Shown piece after piece: positions 34,490-45,128 of a DNA stretch of 64,000 nt. Positions within the stretch are counted from its first letter, which is position 1. Each line of letters starts with the position of its first letter. Under the pieces are notes generated by a model. That model had not been told where the DNA came from. It worked only from the letters and a program-made list of their open reading frames with translations, and made no database searches. This DNA comes from Thereva unica. Lineage: Eukaryota > Arthropoda > Insecta > Diptera > Therevidae. The DNA lies in NCBI GenBank assembly GCA_949987705.1, contig OX465282.1, forward strand, positions 9,350,501 through 9,414,500, in the 5' to 3' direction. The translations under genes and the position numbers were made by a program.

Positions 34490-35340
34490 TTGGTTCCAGG
34501 AAACAGTCCGTGGTAGTTTACTTCTCCACCGCATAAAATGGAAAGAATCCTCTTACATTTATTTCTTCAATTTACCATCAGTACATTGTCTATGTGCAGA
34601 AATATTACGATCAAAGGTGTACGCTTGTTTTTGATGGTTACAGTGATGGGGACAGCACAAAACAAGCAGAGCTAGCGAAAAGGACTAACAAAAACTACGG
34701 TTCAAATCAACGTTAATCAAAGCGCAGTTCAACAGGAGCATTTTCTTGGTAATGAGAAGAACAAAACAAGAATGATTCACTTGCTCACCGAGAAAATTAT
34801 AGCAGCACGGATTGAAACAACTGTTGCTACAGAGGATGCTGTTGGCACTATTTTTAGGTGCGGTTTGGATAAAGCTGCTACACATCTAACGGTAGCATTA
34901 GTTTGGAAAGGATTCTATAGTTCTTATTAGACTGGCACCACCATCTATCAACATGTACTTCTGGAAGCCAAACAGTGACAACTTCAGCAGCTTCCATTCG
35001 CCAAGACGATCCACCTTCTACATAGCTTCTCCGGATGTGACACCATCTCGCGACGAGACATGTAAAGAGCTAAGTGGGAATCGCTAAGCTCTTCGCAGCA
35101 AATCCTGGCCTCACTCGCGAAATATCAGAAATATTCACAGTTCGCTCAACACAACCTGACGATATAGAAAAGGTCACCGAGAAGCTTTGTCTGGCTGTAT
35201 ACCATGCGTCATACATTAAGACCACCTGAACAGAAATCCCACCAGAGGAGCTGCAAAGGAATACTCACTTAGAGTATATCTACACAGTAGTGGCTCAACA
35301 ATTCCCAACCCCAACTCAATAGGGTTGTGCAAGGGGAAAA
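34490..35340 (+). pseudogene. Pseudogene of a widespread uncharacterised family (VFDGYSD motif)
   Basis: Several plus-strand frames, read in order, give LLLHRIKWKES, YVQKYYDQRCTLVFDGYSDG, NVNQSAVQQEHFLGNEKNKT, RMIHLLTEKIIAARIETTVA, SFSGCDTISRRDM, KLFAANPGLTREISEIFTV and VTEKLCLAVYHASYIKTT. From memory these match, in the same order, a family of uncharacterised repetitive proteins seen in many arthropods and molluscs (patterns like VVFDGYSD, FLxNxxNKxRxI, FSGCDTTS). It is broken by many stops and frameshifts. The VFDG and later acidic segments recall PIN/FEN-type nucleases, but that is only an inference. The function is unknown and the mobile carrier is not established. Confidence 0.5.
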
Positions 35341-35505
35341 GATGGGATTCTCAACCCAGTTACCACGAAGCAGCCTGCTACACCCAACTTCGTTTTGAAG
35401 GTGTTTTGGCGACGCGCGGATATGGGGTTATCGTGTTACGGGGCTGGACGGGATAGGGTGTAATTTGTGGAAAAAAAATGGAATATGAAAAATGGAGGCC
35501 ATTGT

Positions 35506-35785
35506 CGAGGCCAGGACCCAATCCCGGTTGTAAAGCCATTAAAGAAAAATAAGAAGTTCTGTTCATGAATTTATGAATTATTATATGAACTAAGAGTTTA
35601 TTATACGCCAAACAAACTACTGAGTCAGTCAAACAAAGTATTCAGGCCAATTCTGAACTACGCTGAAATTTTCTTACAAAAATTGTAATTTCGAAACTCT
35701 CCGTTACAGCAGATTTTATGCTACCGATGTAAGAAAATTTCATTCCCGCATGTCCCGAAAAAATGGTATCGGATTGAATTCCCTA
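35506..35785. mobile_element. Short relative of the hAT-type element N
   Basis: The interior (GTTCATGAATT.ATGAA.T.TTATATGAA.TAAGAG, then CTGAACTACGCTG.AATTTTCTTACA) is shared with 39560-39660 of element N. The right end GGATTGAATTCCCTA matches N's right terminus GGATTGGATACCCTA. The left end is degraded and no target duplication was confirmed. Confidence 0.5.
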
Positions 35786-35880
35786 GTTAAAGCCCCAAGT
35801 GGGCCTTGGCTTCCTCAAGAATCTTCTTCCAACGTTGTCGGGTGTCTTCCAGTTGGTAATTCTAATTGTTAAAAAGTCGA
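35786..35880 (-). pseudogene. C-terminal tail of a non-LTR or other transposon protein
   Basis: The minus strand reads TRQRWKKILEEAKAHLGL followed directly by TAA, a tail recalling the ends of some insect transposon-encoded proteins. The hAT relative at 35506-35785 abuts it immediately after the stop. It is very short, so the family cannot be fixed. Confidence 0.3.
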
Positions 35881-36049
35881 TATCCTTGTGGACTTCTCCC
35901 TCTGACGTTTGGTGAAACAGAATTTCAGAAGCGCTTCTTGAGGCATACTTATTACATGATTTTATTCAGCGTAGGTGTGATAATTTGATGCTTTTGATTA
36001 TGTCAGATTCTTTGTATATTTGGTATCGCTCGTGGTTGTATCTTCTTAA

Positions 36050-36570
36050 TTTATGATATATCTTCTTAATTTACTTCGCATGCACGAAAAGAATCCACTG
36101 TTTTCAACCAAAATTGCGTTCAAAGATGAACCCCGCTTTTGGCTTAATGTCTACGTTTTCAAGAAAACTGCCGTTTTTGGGCTACAAAACCAACCCCAAG
36201 GGGTTCAATTGGTGCCGTTTCTTCCAGCAAGACGACGCGACGGTTTGGTGTAGCTTATAGACTAGTGGAATCTTCAGTCCATATTTTTTGAAAAATGAAG
36301 TTCTCTGGAACGTAACTGTGAATGACGCTCGTCATTGGGACAGCAGTCTGAAATTAAAGCCCGTGTTCTCGACGACATAGATTCCAACAAAACGGGACGC
36401 TACTTACCACAAAGTTCATGAAACCATGGCTCTATTGCGATAACAATTCGGTCAAGCAGCATTGGTCGCGGTTTAGACTTTGTTGGGGGACCGCTTTGCA
36501 AAACGGGACTCGCTTTTGGAATGGTTGATTACGGCTGTGTTCATATCTGTAATACAGGCCTACATACTTC
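36050..36570 (+). pseudogene. Mariner-like (DDE) transposase pseudogene
   Basis: The first frame reads KNPLFSTKIAFKDEPRFWLN, then VYVFKKTAVFGLQNQPQGVQ. This is the catalytic-domain segment normally reading F-x-DEAHFWLNGYVNKQNCR, with the first catalytic Asp preserved. Other frames continue with PYFLKNEVLWNVTVN and KVHETMALLR, the segment around and after the second catalytic Asp. The HTH region and the end with the last acidic residue are missing, and frameshifts are frequent. It belongs to the same family as the minus-strand pseudogene at 24722-25375. Confidence 0.6.
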
Positions 36571-39266
36571 GGGTGGGCGCTTGTTTACATTATCATGCCT
36601 GTAGCGGGAGCGTGCATACCCATGTGGCAGGCCCCTTTGTTAACTATGTGTGCTTTTACTTGGGATGTGAGCTACATAAGTATTTGTAATCTATCGCTGC
36701 CGAAAATCGGGGAACACATACGCTTAAGTGGTGGAATGTTAATAAATTTAGCTTGAAGGAGTATGAGCAAAAATAAAACAAGTTAAGCATTATACAGACA
36801 GTTTAACTTTTTAAAACAGAGCTCCTTTCGTACAAATATCAATTTATCTCTAATTGCCTCTTGCCTCTGAGTAGAATATTTATATTCGTTCTAACAATAT
36901 CATAGTTTAGCTATAGACGATACTATAACCACTTGTTGAAATCGACTAAACTCCACAAAATCAAAGACTGCATAACAAATGTAATTGCAACTCTTAAAAA
37001 GCAAATACACAATTTTAAAATAAAGTTTCTATCCTAAATCCTAAATTGAAAAAAAAAAATGGTCTCGATGCTTGTGCATTCCAACTTGGCCAACTAAATC
37101 TTTAGTAGTTAAGCAAACTCTCTCAAAACAAGGACAACTTTCAGGGATCAAAACTCTGAACCTCTTTGCATCCCTTCTGAGTATTGAGGTCATTCATCAT
37201 CAAAAATACCAAAACACAAGGTTTTTCCCTTTTTCCCTTTTGTCAATTGAAAAGATTTATATCCCTTCACAGTATGGGACTCAAACAAACGTGGGGGTAG
37301 AACTGTCCTGTCCTGTCCTTTACCATTTATTATTATTTTACAGAGGAATAAAGGCTTTCGGGACTCGGCCGGACGAAAAACAATGATAAGCAAAAATTTA
37401 TGTCACCAGCCGAGAGGAGAGTATATTCTTATCTGATTTCTTGTCTAGACCAAGCGTACTCTTTTCACCGAAGACGAGACGACACGATGATATTTGATAG
37501 CTTATTTGTGGTCTTTTGTCACCAGCAGGCTTGTCTTCTCGAAAAATTAAGTAATTTAATACATCTAACAATCGATGACAACGAAAAAAACAAAAATCTT
37601 TATTTTTTTAAGTAAGAGAGAATATCCTCATGTCCCCCTCTTTTCCGGTAAAGTTTTCTCATCTCCTCTCCTCTGCTCCACCAATATAGCCTCTGCGCTC
37701 CACCAAATTTCTTATTTTATTAAGCAATAAACCAGCAAACAAATGTGCAATAATATTTTTTTTTGGTTTCCATTTCAGATTGCCCACGAAGAAGAGAACA
37801 GGATAAAAAATTTATCTTAAATAAATATAAAACGAAAGAAACAAGCCAAAAACAAATGTCTCGTGTCTTCTTTATCAGCAAATAAAATCGAGAGGCTTCA
37901 TGGTGAGTTTGTGGTGATTTAAATATTTTATTCATAATCATTAATTCACCTTCAGGAAGAATAACGACACACAAAAAAAAAACAAAAATACCTGAAGAAG
38001 ATACTAATAAAAAAACAGACCATCCTCACAAGAGTCAAGTTACTCACATAAGACTTCACAAAAGGAGGAAACACACTCTCTTTTTCTTTTGGTGGTAATA
38101 AAACGGTTTTGAGTGTCATAATGAACACTTTTGGTTAAAATTTGTTAGGTTCTTCCGAAAAGGCACGATCGGTTCCACATTTTCTCTAAAAGAAACCTGA
38201 AACCTTGCCTCGTTACAGCAAATGAGGATTCAAACTCACGAAAAAAACAACTCTCATGCTTTGACTCCACTTAGGTGATGTGCTATGTTACTCGATACTT
38301 TGTTGTGATTTAGCGCTAAAATCTCCTTTATTTAAGCACCTCTCGAGCTGTCTTCTATAGACTTTATAGTAGGGAGACTTTAAATATATATAAACGGACG
38401 ACACGACACGGTGAGAAACTTGAATGAGGAACAAGAAGGTGGAGAAGATGTTCTTTGGATAATGCCTTTTTTGGAGGTTCTCTGGTCGAGATGGAGACCT
38501 CTACTCCTCCATATCTGAAGGAGATATCTTCTTTGCACTGTTGGGTTACTGCTATACAGCCCTCAATTGTGCTACTTCATTTCAGATCAGACTTTTTATC
38601 TACCAAAAATAACTTCTCTTTTGCATCAGCATCTTTTATTTGAAGTTTTATGTTTCTGTTCATCTTAAAGTCATTTTTTTGTGTCTTCTTCAAAAATCTT
38701 GTTTTTTTTTCAATACCGTAAAAATTTGCATAAGAAATTTGAGAGAATTATTATTATTTTTTTTTTTATTCTGTCTGGACTTATTTCAATAAAGAAATCA
38801 GGACGAACGAAGGAAATTGAATTAAATTCGAATGAGATTTATTTACGTTTTTAATTGGAGGTAATTTATCACAAGGCAGGTAACATTCACTGCGGTTGAT
38901 TTATGTCTAGAAAGAGGATTTTTTGGATGGATGATTTGCTGCTTACAAATTTTTTGTGTGTGTGTTTTTATATACATATGTAGGTACCTATATATTTATG
39001 GGGTATATGATTTCATTTCATAAATGTCGTAATTGGAGGATGTATAGAAATAATTTCGAAAGGTCCTTTTAAAATATACTAGAGTACTTAACATTGGACA
39101 AATGTCTCTTTGATTAAAGGATTTTTATAATTTAAATAGAAAAGTTGTTAATAGCCGTGTTTAGAATTTATGCATAATAGCATTTTGCCTTCCAATAGTC
39201 AATTTCACCTGGGAAGAAATATTTCAACCATCATCATCAGATAGCAGCGCGACTAAGGATACGTGG
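36571..39266. other. No gene seen
   Basis: AT-rich DNA with A-rich and T-rich runs (near 37050, 37970, 38755) and a GT run near 38955. No coding motif, RNA gene or transposon end was recognised in about 2.7 kb, the longest blank stretch in the window. Confidence 0.4.
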
Positions 39267-39388
39267 GCGATACTCGATTCTTTACTCATATGAATTTTTG
39301 GCTTTCAAATCTACTCATATCAGTACTCGATACTTTTGACAGAGTATTTTTACGCATATCATTACTTATATGATAGAATCGAGTACCT
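39267..39388. repeat. Short foldback repeat
   Basis: GATACTCGATTCTTTACTCA at the left pairs imperfectly with ATGATAGAATCGAGTACC at the right, across about 120 bp. Related CTCATCGATTCT and AATCGAGTACTTTTGA sequence occurs near 45020-45055. Confidence 0.4.
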
Positions 39389-39924
39389 ACTACAATTTGC
39401 ATTCCAAGTCAAGATAACTGCATGTTTATATTAGTCGTGACTAGGGAATCCAATTCCGCATCAAAATCTCAATCCCGCAATCCCGCGTGATCGATTGGAT
39501 CCGCGGGATTTGCGGGGCTACAAAAAAATCATAGCTTTTGTACTAAAAGGTTATGTCCATGAATTCATGAAGTGTTATATGAAATAAGAGCGTAACAAAC
39601 TACAGTCAAACAAGGTCAATACTGAACTACGCTGGAATTTTCTTACATAGAAACGTAAATTTTAATTTCGGATTCCAGCGTAGTTAAGAAATGGCCTAAA
39701 TACTTTATTTCACTGACTCAGTTGTTCGTTTGAAATACAACACAATTAGCCGCAAGGGTAATCCCCTTACGCTCACTACTGTGTTTCTATGTATGTAGTG
39801 TTTACCCTGGGTTTTCTCAAAGTAGGCGATCATGGAAACGGAGGTTGATTAGAGTTTCGTTAACCAGTCCGGTTCAGTCGAGTTTTGCATATGTGTGAGA
39901 TTGAGTATCCTTTACTTTTAGATC

Positions 39925-40780
39925 CAAACGAAGGTCATGGAAAGCCTTCTGCGAAGAAATAGACAAACTTCCAGCCTCCACGAGGTTACACAAAGTTCTG
40001 TCTAAGGATCACTCTAATGGTGTTGTCTCTCTCAAGACCTCTGAAGGGTCCTTTACGGAGAACACCAGGGATACCATGGAGCTATTAATGAGCACTCATT
40101 TCCATGGCTCTCAGGTAATTAACCCTGGATTGGCCTTTGAACCTAACATTGAATCGGAGGTAGTACTTGCCCATCGGTCCTATAATAGGAACAAAGGCCT
40201 GGCAAACAGGATTTTCACTGCCGGTAAGATTGAGTGGGCCATTGGCACCTTCAGTCCCTTCAAGGCTGCTGGAAAGGACCACATCTTCCCAGCTCTCCTT
40301 CAGAGAGGCTTTTAAGAGATCTTACCGGTCCTGCTACCACTTTTTCGGGGTAGCTTTGCGCTGGCCCACATTCCGAGGTGTTGGAGAGAGGCTAGGGTAG
40401 TCTTTATCCCTAAATCGGGGAGAAGATCAAATAGAGAAGCAAAATCCTATCGACCCATCAGCCTCTCTTCCTTTCTTCTGAAAACAATGGAGAAAATTTT
40501 AGACAGTCATATTAGAGAGGGTCTTACAGCGAGCCCACTTCACTGTCTGCAATTTGCCTACCGGCCAGGCAGATCTACAGAGACTGCCATTCATGTGCTA
40601 GTGAGAGATATTGAGAAGTCCCTCAGGGCCAAGGAAATCTCTCTCTCTCTGCGCCTTTGCAAACATTGAGGGTGCGTTTGACAACGTTACCTTCGACGCG
40701 ATCAATGAAGCAGCAGTAAAAAAAGGCATTCTTCGCCCACTGCGAGAACTACCGTTTACTTAAATTTAAAAGCTCCCTCT
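39925..40780 (+). pseudogene. R1/LOA-like RT domain, frameshifted and missing its catalytic core
   Basis: The opening frame reads RSWKAFCEEIDKLPASTRLH, then VSLKTSEGSFTENTRDTMEL and WAIGTFSPFKAAGKDHIFPA (to 40315). A second frame gives CWREARVVFIPKSGRRSN, then YRPISLSSFLLKTMEKILDS and FAYRPGRSTETAIHVLVRDI (to 40669), followed by AFANIEGAFDNVTFDAI. These are RT motifs up to the first catalytic Asp region. The next blocks (PQG loop and the YADD/FADD box) are absent: sequence jumps within about 60 bp to the thumb segment LKAPSVDGKEIGFSKEAKYL. The enzyme could not function. Confidence 0.75.
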
Positions 40781-42211
40781 GTGGACGGCAAAGAAATAGG
40801 TTTCTCAAAGGAGGCTAAATATCTAGGCATAATCCTGGATCAAAAGCTCTCCTGGAAATCTCAAATTGAGAGAGTAACTGCCAAGGCAACTGCATCTCTC
40901 CATGTTTGTCGCCAATTCGTAGGAAAAACCTGGGGTCTTAAACCTAGGTTAATGTTTTGGCTATATACTACGGTCGTAAGGCCCATGATCACATATGCAT
41001 CCATCGCATGGTGGGCTAAGACCAAACAAAAGGGTGCTATGATTAAGCTGGCCAGGGTGCAAAGACTGGCCTGTCTTGGTATCACAGGGGCCAAAAGCAC
41101 CTGTCCGACTGTGGCTATGGAGGCTCTACTGAACCTTCCTCCGCTACACCTGGTGGTGAAAAAAGAGGCTCTGGCAGGGGCACTGCGTCTACGGGAGCTA
41201 TTCTCCTTTAAGCCAGGAGACCTGCTGGATCATTTATCGATCCTCAAGGAGCTGAACTTGGAGCCAATGATATCTTTGTCCGATACCATTCCTGCCACTC
41301 TTGACTTTGACAAACCGTTTACGACGACTATTCGAAGTAGGTCAGAGTGGCAACATGGCAGGCCTCTCTTTAGAGGAAGCACGGCCTTTTGGTACACAGA
41401 TGGTTCCAAAACCGATAAAGGGGTAGGGCTGGGTGTTTATGGCCCAAGGAGCAAAATATCCATGGCTCTGGGCACTACCCCCACTGTTTTTCAGGCTGAG
41501 GTACTCGCCATCCAGGTGTATGCTCAGACTTGTATTAATAGAGCTCCAAATAGCTCTAACATTGTTATTTTCTCGGACAGTCAAGCTGCACTGCTGGCCA
41601 TTAAATCGCACAGAGTGTCATCAAAGACTGTCCTGGATTGTCTTCAATCCCTGAAATTCCTCAGCAGGAACAATAGTGTCACGCTGATGTGGATTCCGGG
41701 CCACGAAGGTCACATTGGTAATGAGATTGCCGATAGCCTGGCTAGAGCAGGCGCAAACTCATTACCTATTGGTCCGGAACCTTTCTGTAGCTTAGCAAGC
41801 TGCCACGTAAAAATGGCCTTAACGAATTGGGTTGACCAGATGTTTCTTCAAAGCTGGTCTAGGACCCAAGGTGCTCGTCAAGCTAAAAGATTCATCCAAA
41901 TCGATAAAGCTAAGGCGGGCAAACTTTTAAATCTCAAGAGGTGGGAGCTAAAAATAATAACAGAGCTCCTGACGGGCCACTGTTCGCTTAACTATCACCT
42001 AAACAAAATAGGACTGGTGGCCGACTCTGGCTGTCGATTCTGCGGGACAGCTCCCGAAACCGCGGAGCACTTGATGTGCGACTGTGAGGCTACAGCGAGG
42101 AAAAGACTGAGCCTTCTCCATCGTGATTTCCCTACTCCCAGCGAGATTTGGGACATCAACCCTAAATCAGTTTTAGGCTACCTAAGAAGCCTTAACCTTG
42201 ATGGTTTTTAA
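40781..42211 (+). CDS. Open frame: RT thumb, RNase H and zinc motif of R1/LOA-like element
   Basis: 476 codons without a stop. It opens on GTG, and the frame runs in from upstream, so no true start is implied. Order: RT thumb (residues 1-100: EAKYLGIILDQKLSWK, VRPMITYASIAWW), connection domain, then RNase H (about 200-325) with catalytic residues visible as YTDGSK (Asp 207), FQAEVLAI (Glu 240), FSDSQAAL (Asp 266) and GNEIADSLA (Asp 318). A C-terminal zinc knuckle CRFCGTAPETAEHLMC (Cys 418, Cys 421, His 430, Cys 433) follows. In intact elements RNase H removes the RNA strand after target-primed reverse transcription. The upstream RT core is deleted, so this is probably a recent dead copy and not a working gene, although the long open frame is notable. 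Confidence 0.8.
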   Translation: MDGKEIGFSKEAKYLGIILDQKLSWKSQIERVTAKATASLHVCRQFVGKTWGLKPRLMFWLYTTVVRPMITYASIAWWAKTKQKGAMIKLARVQRLACLGITGAKSTCPTVAMEALLNLPPLHLVVKKEALAGALRLRELFSFKPGDLLDHLSILKELNLEPMISLSDTIPATLDFDKPFTTTIRSRSEWQHGRPLFRGSTAFWYTDGSKTDKGVGLGVYGPRSKISMALGTTPTVFQAEVLAIQVYAQTCINRAPNSSNIVIFSDSQAALLAIKSHRVSSKTVLDCLQSLKFLSRNNSVTLMWIPGHEGHIGNEIADSLARAGANSLPIGPEPFCSLASCHVKMALTNWVDQMFLQSWSRTQGARQAKRFIQIDKAKAGKLLNLKRWELKIITELLTGHCSLNYHLNKIGLVADSGCRFCGTAPETAEHLMCDCEATARKRLSLLHRDFPTPSEIWDINPKSVLGYLRSLNLDGF

Positions 42212-43384
42212 AGAAGGGGATGGCACAATAGACCAAACAAAATAGGTCGCAGTGCCCGCTAAAGCGCCCCTCAACAAGAATAATAATAATAATCCTTTAC
42301 TGCACATATACTAACGGCGACGCATTGTAATATTATTGTCGGTCACTTTCGCCCCGAGCCGTCATGAAAACAGCATCGAGTTAACTTGAGGGTAAAAGGT
42401 TTATGGTTACTCAACGAAAACTCTACCTCGGTTCATGGAAACACCTGTCATAGGCGTAGGGTAACTTTACATTTAGACTTACACTTAAACAAACACATAT
42501 GCAAAACGCGGATTAATCCAACGTGTTTCGTGGAGTTTTCTTGGATTTAACGAAACTTTACTCAACTCTCGTTACCATGGGCGCTTACTCTGAGCTAACC
42601 CAGGATTGACATTGCATGGAAACTCAGTAATTGATCACTTTTGGATACACGCACATAAATATACTTAGGCGATTTTGTGTTATTGCTTAGTAGACAGATA
42701 CCTTTAACTAGCGCATTTAAATTTTGTGGAGTGTACGGCTCTCCGCTCACGAGTCGACTGATTTGCCATCCCAATTTCAAACTGGTTTCACAATAATCAC
42801 AAGCACAATCAGCTTGCAATTAAAATGAAATCTTTGGCCACACACGAGCTGAACTGATTTTGGATCAATCGGTGTTAGTTTTTAGTCACGAGGTTCTGGC
42901 AAAACGTCAAGAAGTTCAGATGAAGTGCAACCACGCAACTTAAATCGCTTCCGATCGGCAAGAACAGTCGCACGGGAGCAGATCAAACTAGTTTCAAATG
43001 GGTTTCTTCTCCGTCGACCCATGTATTCCCACATCCGTACACAGGCAAGATGAATCGATCAGTCGTGTTCGGAGGACCTCAAGCTATTTTTATTAATACT
43101 TTGCAATATTGTTAGTATTTCTCTATTAAGTCTCGGTTCTTATAACAGATGCTTCTACTTTCCAAATCCCGCAAATCCCGCGGATCCCGCATGACTAGTC
43201 CCGCATTACTGATCCCGCAAAAAAGGTGCGGGATCCCGCATTTGCGAGATCCCGCATTCGCGGGATTGGATACCCTAGTCGTGACGCTTGGAACATAAAT
43301 GTATTTGTCTACTTTAATTAAGAAAAGTTTAGGACCGTCTACATACCAAAAGCAAAGTGGAAACGAAAATCTTTAATCGCATTG

Positions 43385-43960
43385 AAGTTTTCATGCGTCC
43401 CTATCTATTCCCTATCTCGTGCCTTGACGCCGCTTCTTCCATGCATGCTTCCCGTTCCGATCTCATTTTCAGTCTAACTTCTTTGTTCAATCGTCGGTAT
43501 TGCTCAAAGTCGACGTGTTTCATTCGCTTCCGCTGATCGACGAGGTCCAGACAGCTTTCTGAGATCCATGGCTGCGTCCGTTTACGGATACGGGGACACA
43601 ACTCCATTGCACACCCCACAATAGACTGCCACAATTGCCTTTCTTCTACATCGATATCGATTACGAATGCCGCGAATTTGTTGGATAATGCCATGTGGCC
43701 CACACATTGAACGTACGTCTTTCAGCGTCGTTCGGAATCTTGCGTTGATCAAAACGTAGTCTAACACCGCCGAGTCTTTGCCGGATAGATTTCGCCAGAT
43801 GAGTTGCTGTTTGACCGGATGGCGGAGAGCTCCAATTGGCGCTTCCACTTTACGTTTGGAATGTAAACGGGCCTAAGTAAGCTACATATAGCTATTTGTA
43901 ATCGGTCCATCCGGGAATGGAATAAGGCATTCGCTAAAGCCAAGCCCTATGTCCCAAGAG
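43385..43960 (-). pseudogene. Non-LTR retrotransposon fragment: endonuclease end and linker
   Basis: The minus strand reads EAPIGALRHPVKQQLIWRNL and LDYVLINARFRTTLKDVRSM, the last part of an apurinic-type endonuclease (D-Y-V-L-I and DVRSMxG motifs). It continues in another frame with FVIDIDVEERQLWQSIVGCA, then RKRTQPWISESCLDLVDQRK and RRLNKEVRLKMRSEREACME, a charged linker of the type preceding RT. Two frames are used, so it is broken. The RT domain is absent. The closest type I recognise is RTE/CFDP2-like, with other clades possible. Confidence 0.55.
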
Positions 43961-44270
43961 GGATTAAAGTGGAATAAGTCCAGTAAATCAGACCGCAGGT
44001 ATAATCATTCATTGGACGCTGTAGAACTGGTTTCTAGTACTTCATCCGGTGACGTTCAGGTCATTTCTTGCATGTTTTTATGCGCGAAGAGCTTGGAGAG
44101 TGCTACAATTCCTTTGCTATTAACAAGGCCGATAATCGTGAAGGTTATTGCTGCCTGTTGTCCCCATATACTGTACATCCTTCCCGATCTTAAAGTTTGA
44201 AGTGACCCAACATCATTTTTATATCATTCGAGGGTATTTGGTCGAATATCCTCATACGATTCTGATAAAA
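43961..44270. other. No gene seen
   Basis: Short stretch without recognisable features between a retrotransposon fragment and MITE S. Confidence 0.35.
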
Positions 44271-44272
44271 TA

Positions 44273-44795
44273 CACTGATAAAAAAATTGTCTTGATTCCA
44301 GCAATTCCATAGTCTTCCTTTCGTTGTCTTGAGTTGAAACATTTTTCATTCTTAACATGAGAATGCTGTGTCAGAGTAAGACACTAGAAATTCTTGAGCC
44401 AAGCAATTATATTTCTTCGCTCAACACTTATATTTTCGGGCAAGATATTTTTTTTCTCGAAATAAGATTGTTGTAATTTTTACTCAAGAAACTAATTTTT
44501 TTTATTAAAAACAACATTTGTATTAAATAAAGACACGATTAAGCTTTAATTCGACAATATTTATTGAGGCAATTCACTATTTTATTACCTTGAGTTGCTT
44601 AAATTAAAAAAATGAGTATCTCAAACCAAGAATTTTTTTTCTTACTTCTAGTCAACTTTTGTTTTCATCTAAGACAATAAAACCAAGACTATGAGTATTG
44701 CTTATCCGAAGACAATTTTGTTTTCCTTATATCCAAAACTTGATTTGCTTCTTTCAAAAAAAATTGTCTTAAGCTAAGAATGTTTTTTATCAGTG
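44273..44795. mobile_element. TA-flanked MITE S (Tc1/mariner type)
   Basis: The left end CACTGATAAAAAAATTGTCT and inverted right end CACTGATAAAAAACATTCTT form termini, with TA immediately outside each (44271-44272 and 44796-44797). A TA duplication with CACTG/CAGTG-type ends fits a Tc1/mariner-derived MITE. Its 523 bp interior is very AT-rich, with repeated AAGACAATTTT / AAAATTGTCTT-type sequence. No coding potential. Confidence 0.7.
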
Positions 44796-45128
44796 TACGT
44801 CTTGTTCTTCTTCAGATGTTTCTTCCCTAGCTACATGTGCATTGATTTTAGAGATATTGCGAGATTTTGTTTTAATTCGCAATGCGCAAGACTCTAACTG
44901 ATTGGCTGGAAATCCACAATTTGTGGCTTCATCGATCGCTCGACTACAAAAGCTACTTCGAATTGACGTGCATCTGTTGTGCCCGCACGTATTCCAATCA
45001 AATGAAAATGTCAAAAATTACTCATCGATTCTCAAGAAATCGAGTACTTTTGATCAAGTAAAAAGCATTCATTTAGTGCTTTTCTTTCGATTATACTCAT
45101 GAGTATTTAATCCCTAAACGCTAATCTT

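Larger units (their letters stand above)
39917..42291 (+). mobile_element. 5'-truncated R1/LOA-like non-LTR element with 10-bp target duplication
   Basis: ATCCTTTACT occurs just before the element (39907-39916) and again just after its AATAATAATAATA tail (42292-42301), a perfect target duplication. The body starts inside ORF2 in the linker before RT, so ORF1 and the endonuclease are missing. A TAA-type 3' tail instead of poly(A) is typical of the I/LOA side of these elements. Confidence 0.8.
39806..42604. mobile_element. Foldback element O inside hAT element N
   Basis: The left arm CCTGGGTTTTCTCAAAGTAG..CATGGAAACG and the inverted right arm CCTGGGTTAGCTCAGAGTAA..CATGGTAACG pair over about 100 bp, through TTTCGTTAA and TTTTGCATATGTG. 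Related arm sequence recurs alone at 45646-45716. The target duplication is not clear. The R1/LOA-like insertion lies between the arms. Confidence 0.55.
39442..43277. mobile_element. hAT-type element N with 8-bp duplication, carrying nested insertions
   Basis: The left end TAGGGAATCCAATTCCGC and the reverse complement of the right end, TAGGGTATCCAATCCCGC, are inverted termini. GTCGTGAC flanks both sides exactly (39434-39441 and 43278-43285). The subterminal regions are rich in GCGGGATC-type repeats (39470-39520 and 43165-43265). These features identify a hAT-superfamily element. No transposase is present. Most of the 3.8 kb is later insertions, a foldback (39806-42604) that itself holds a non-LTR element. 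A short relative is at 35506-35785. Confidence 0.8.

Noticed and set aside
43165..43270. Cluster of GCGGGATC repeats as a CRISPR-like or regulatory array
   Set aside because: The repeats lie within the subterminal region of a hAT-type element and are matched inverted at 39470-39520. Irregular spacing rules out an array of spacers.
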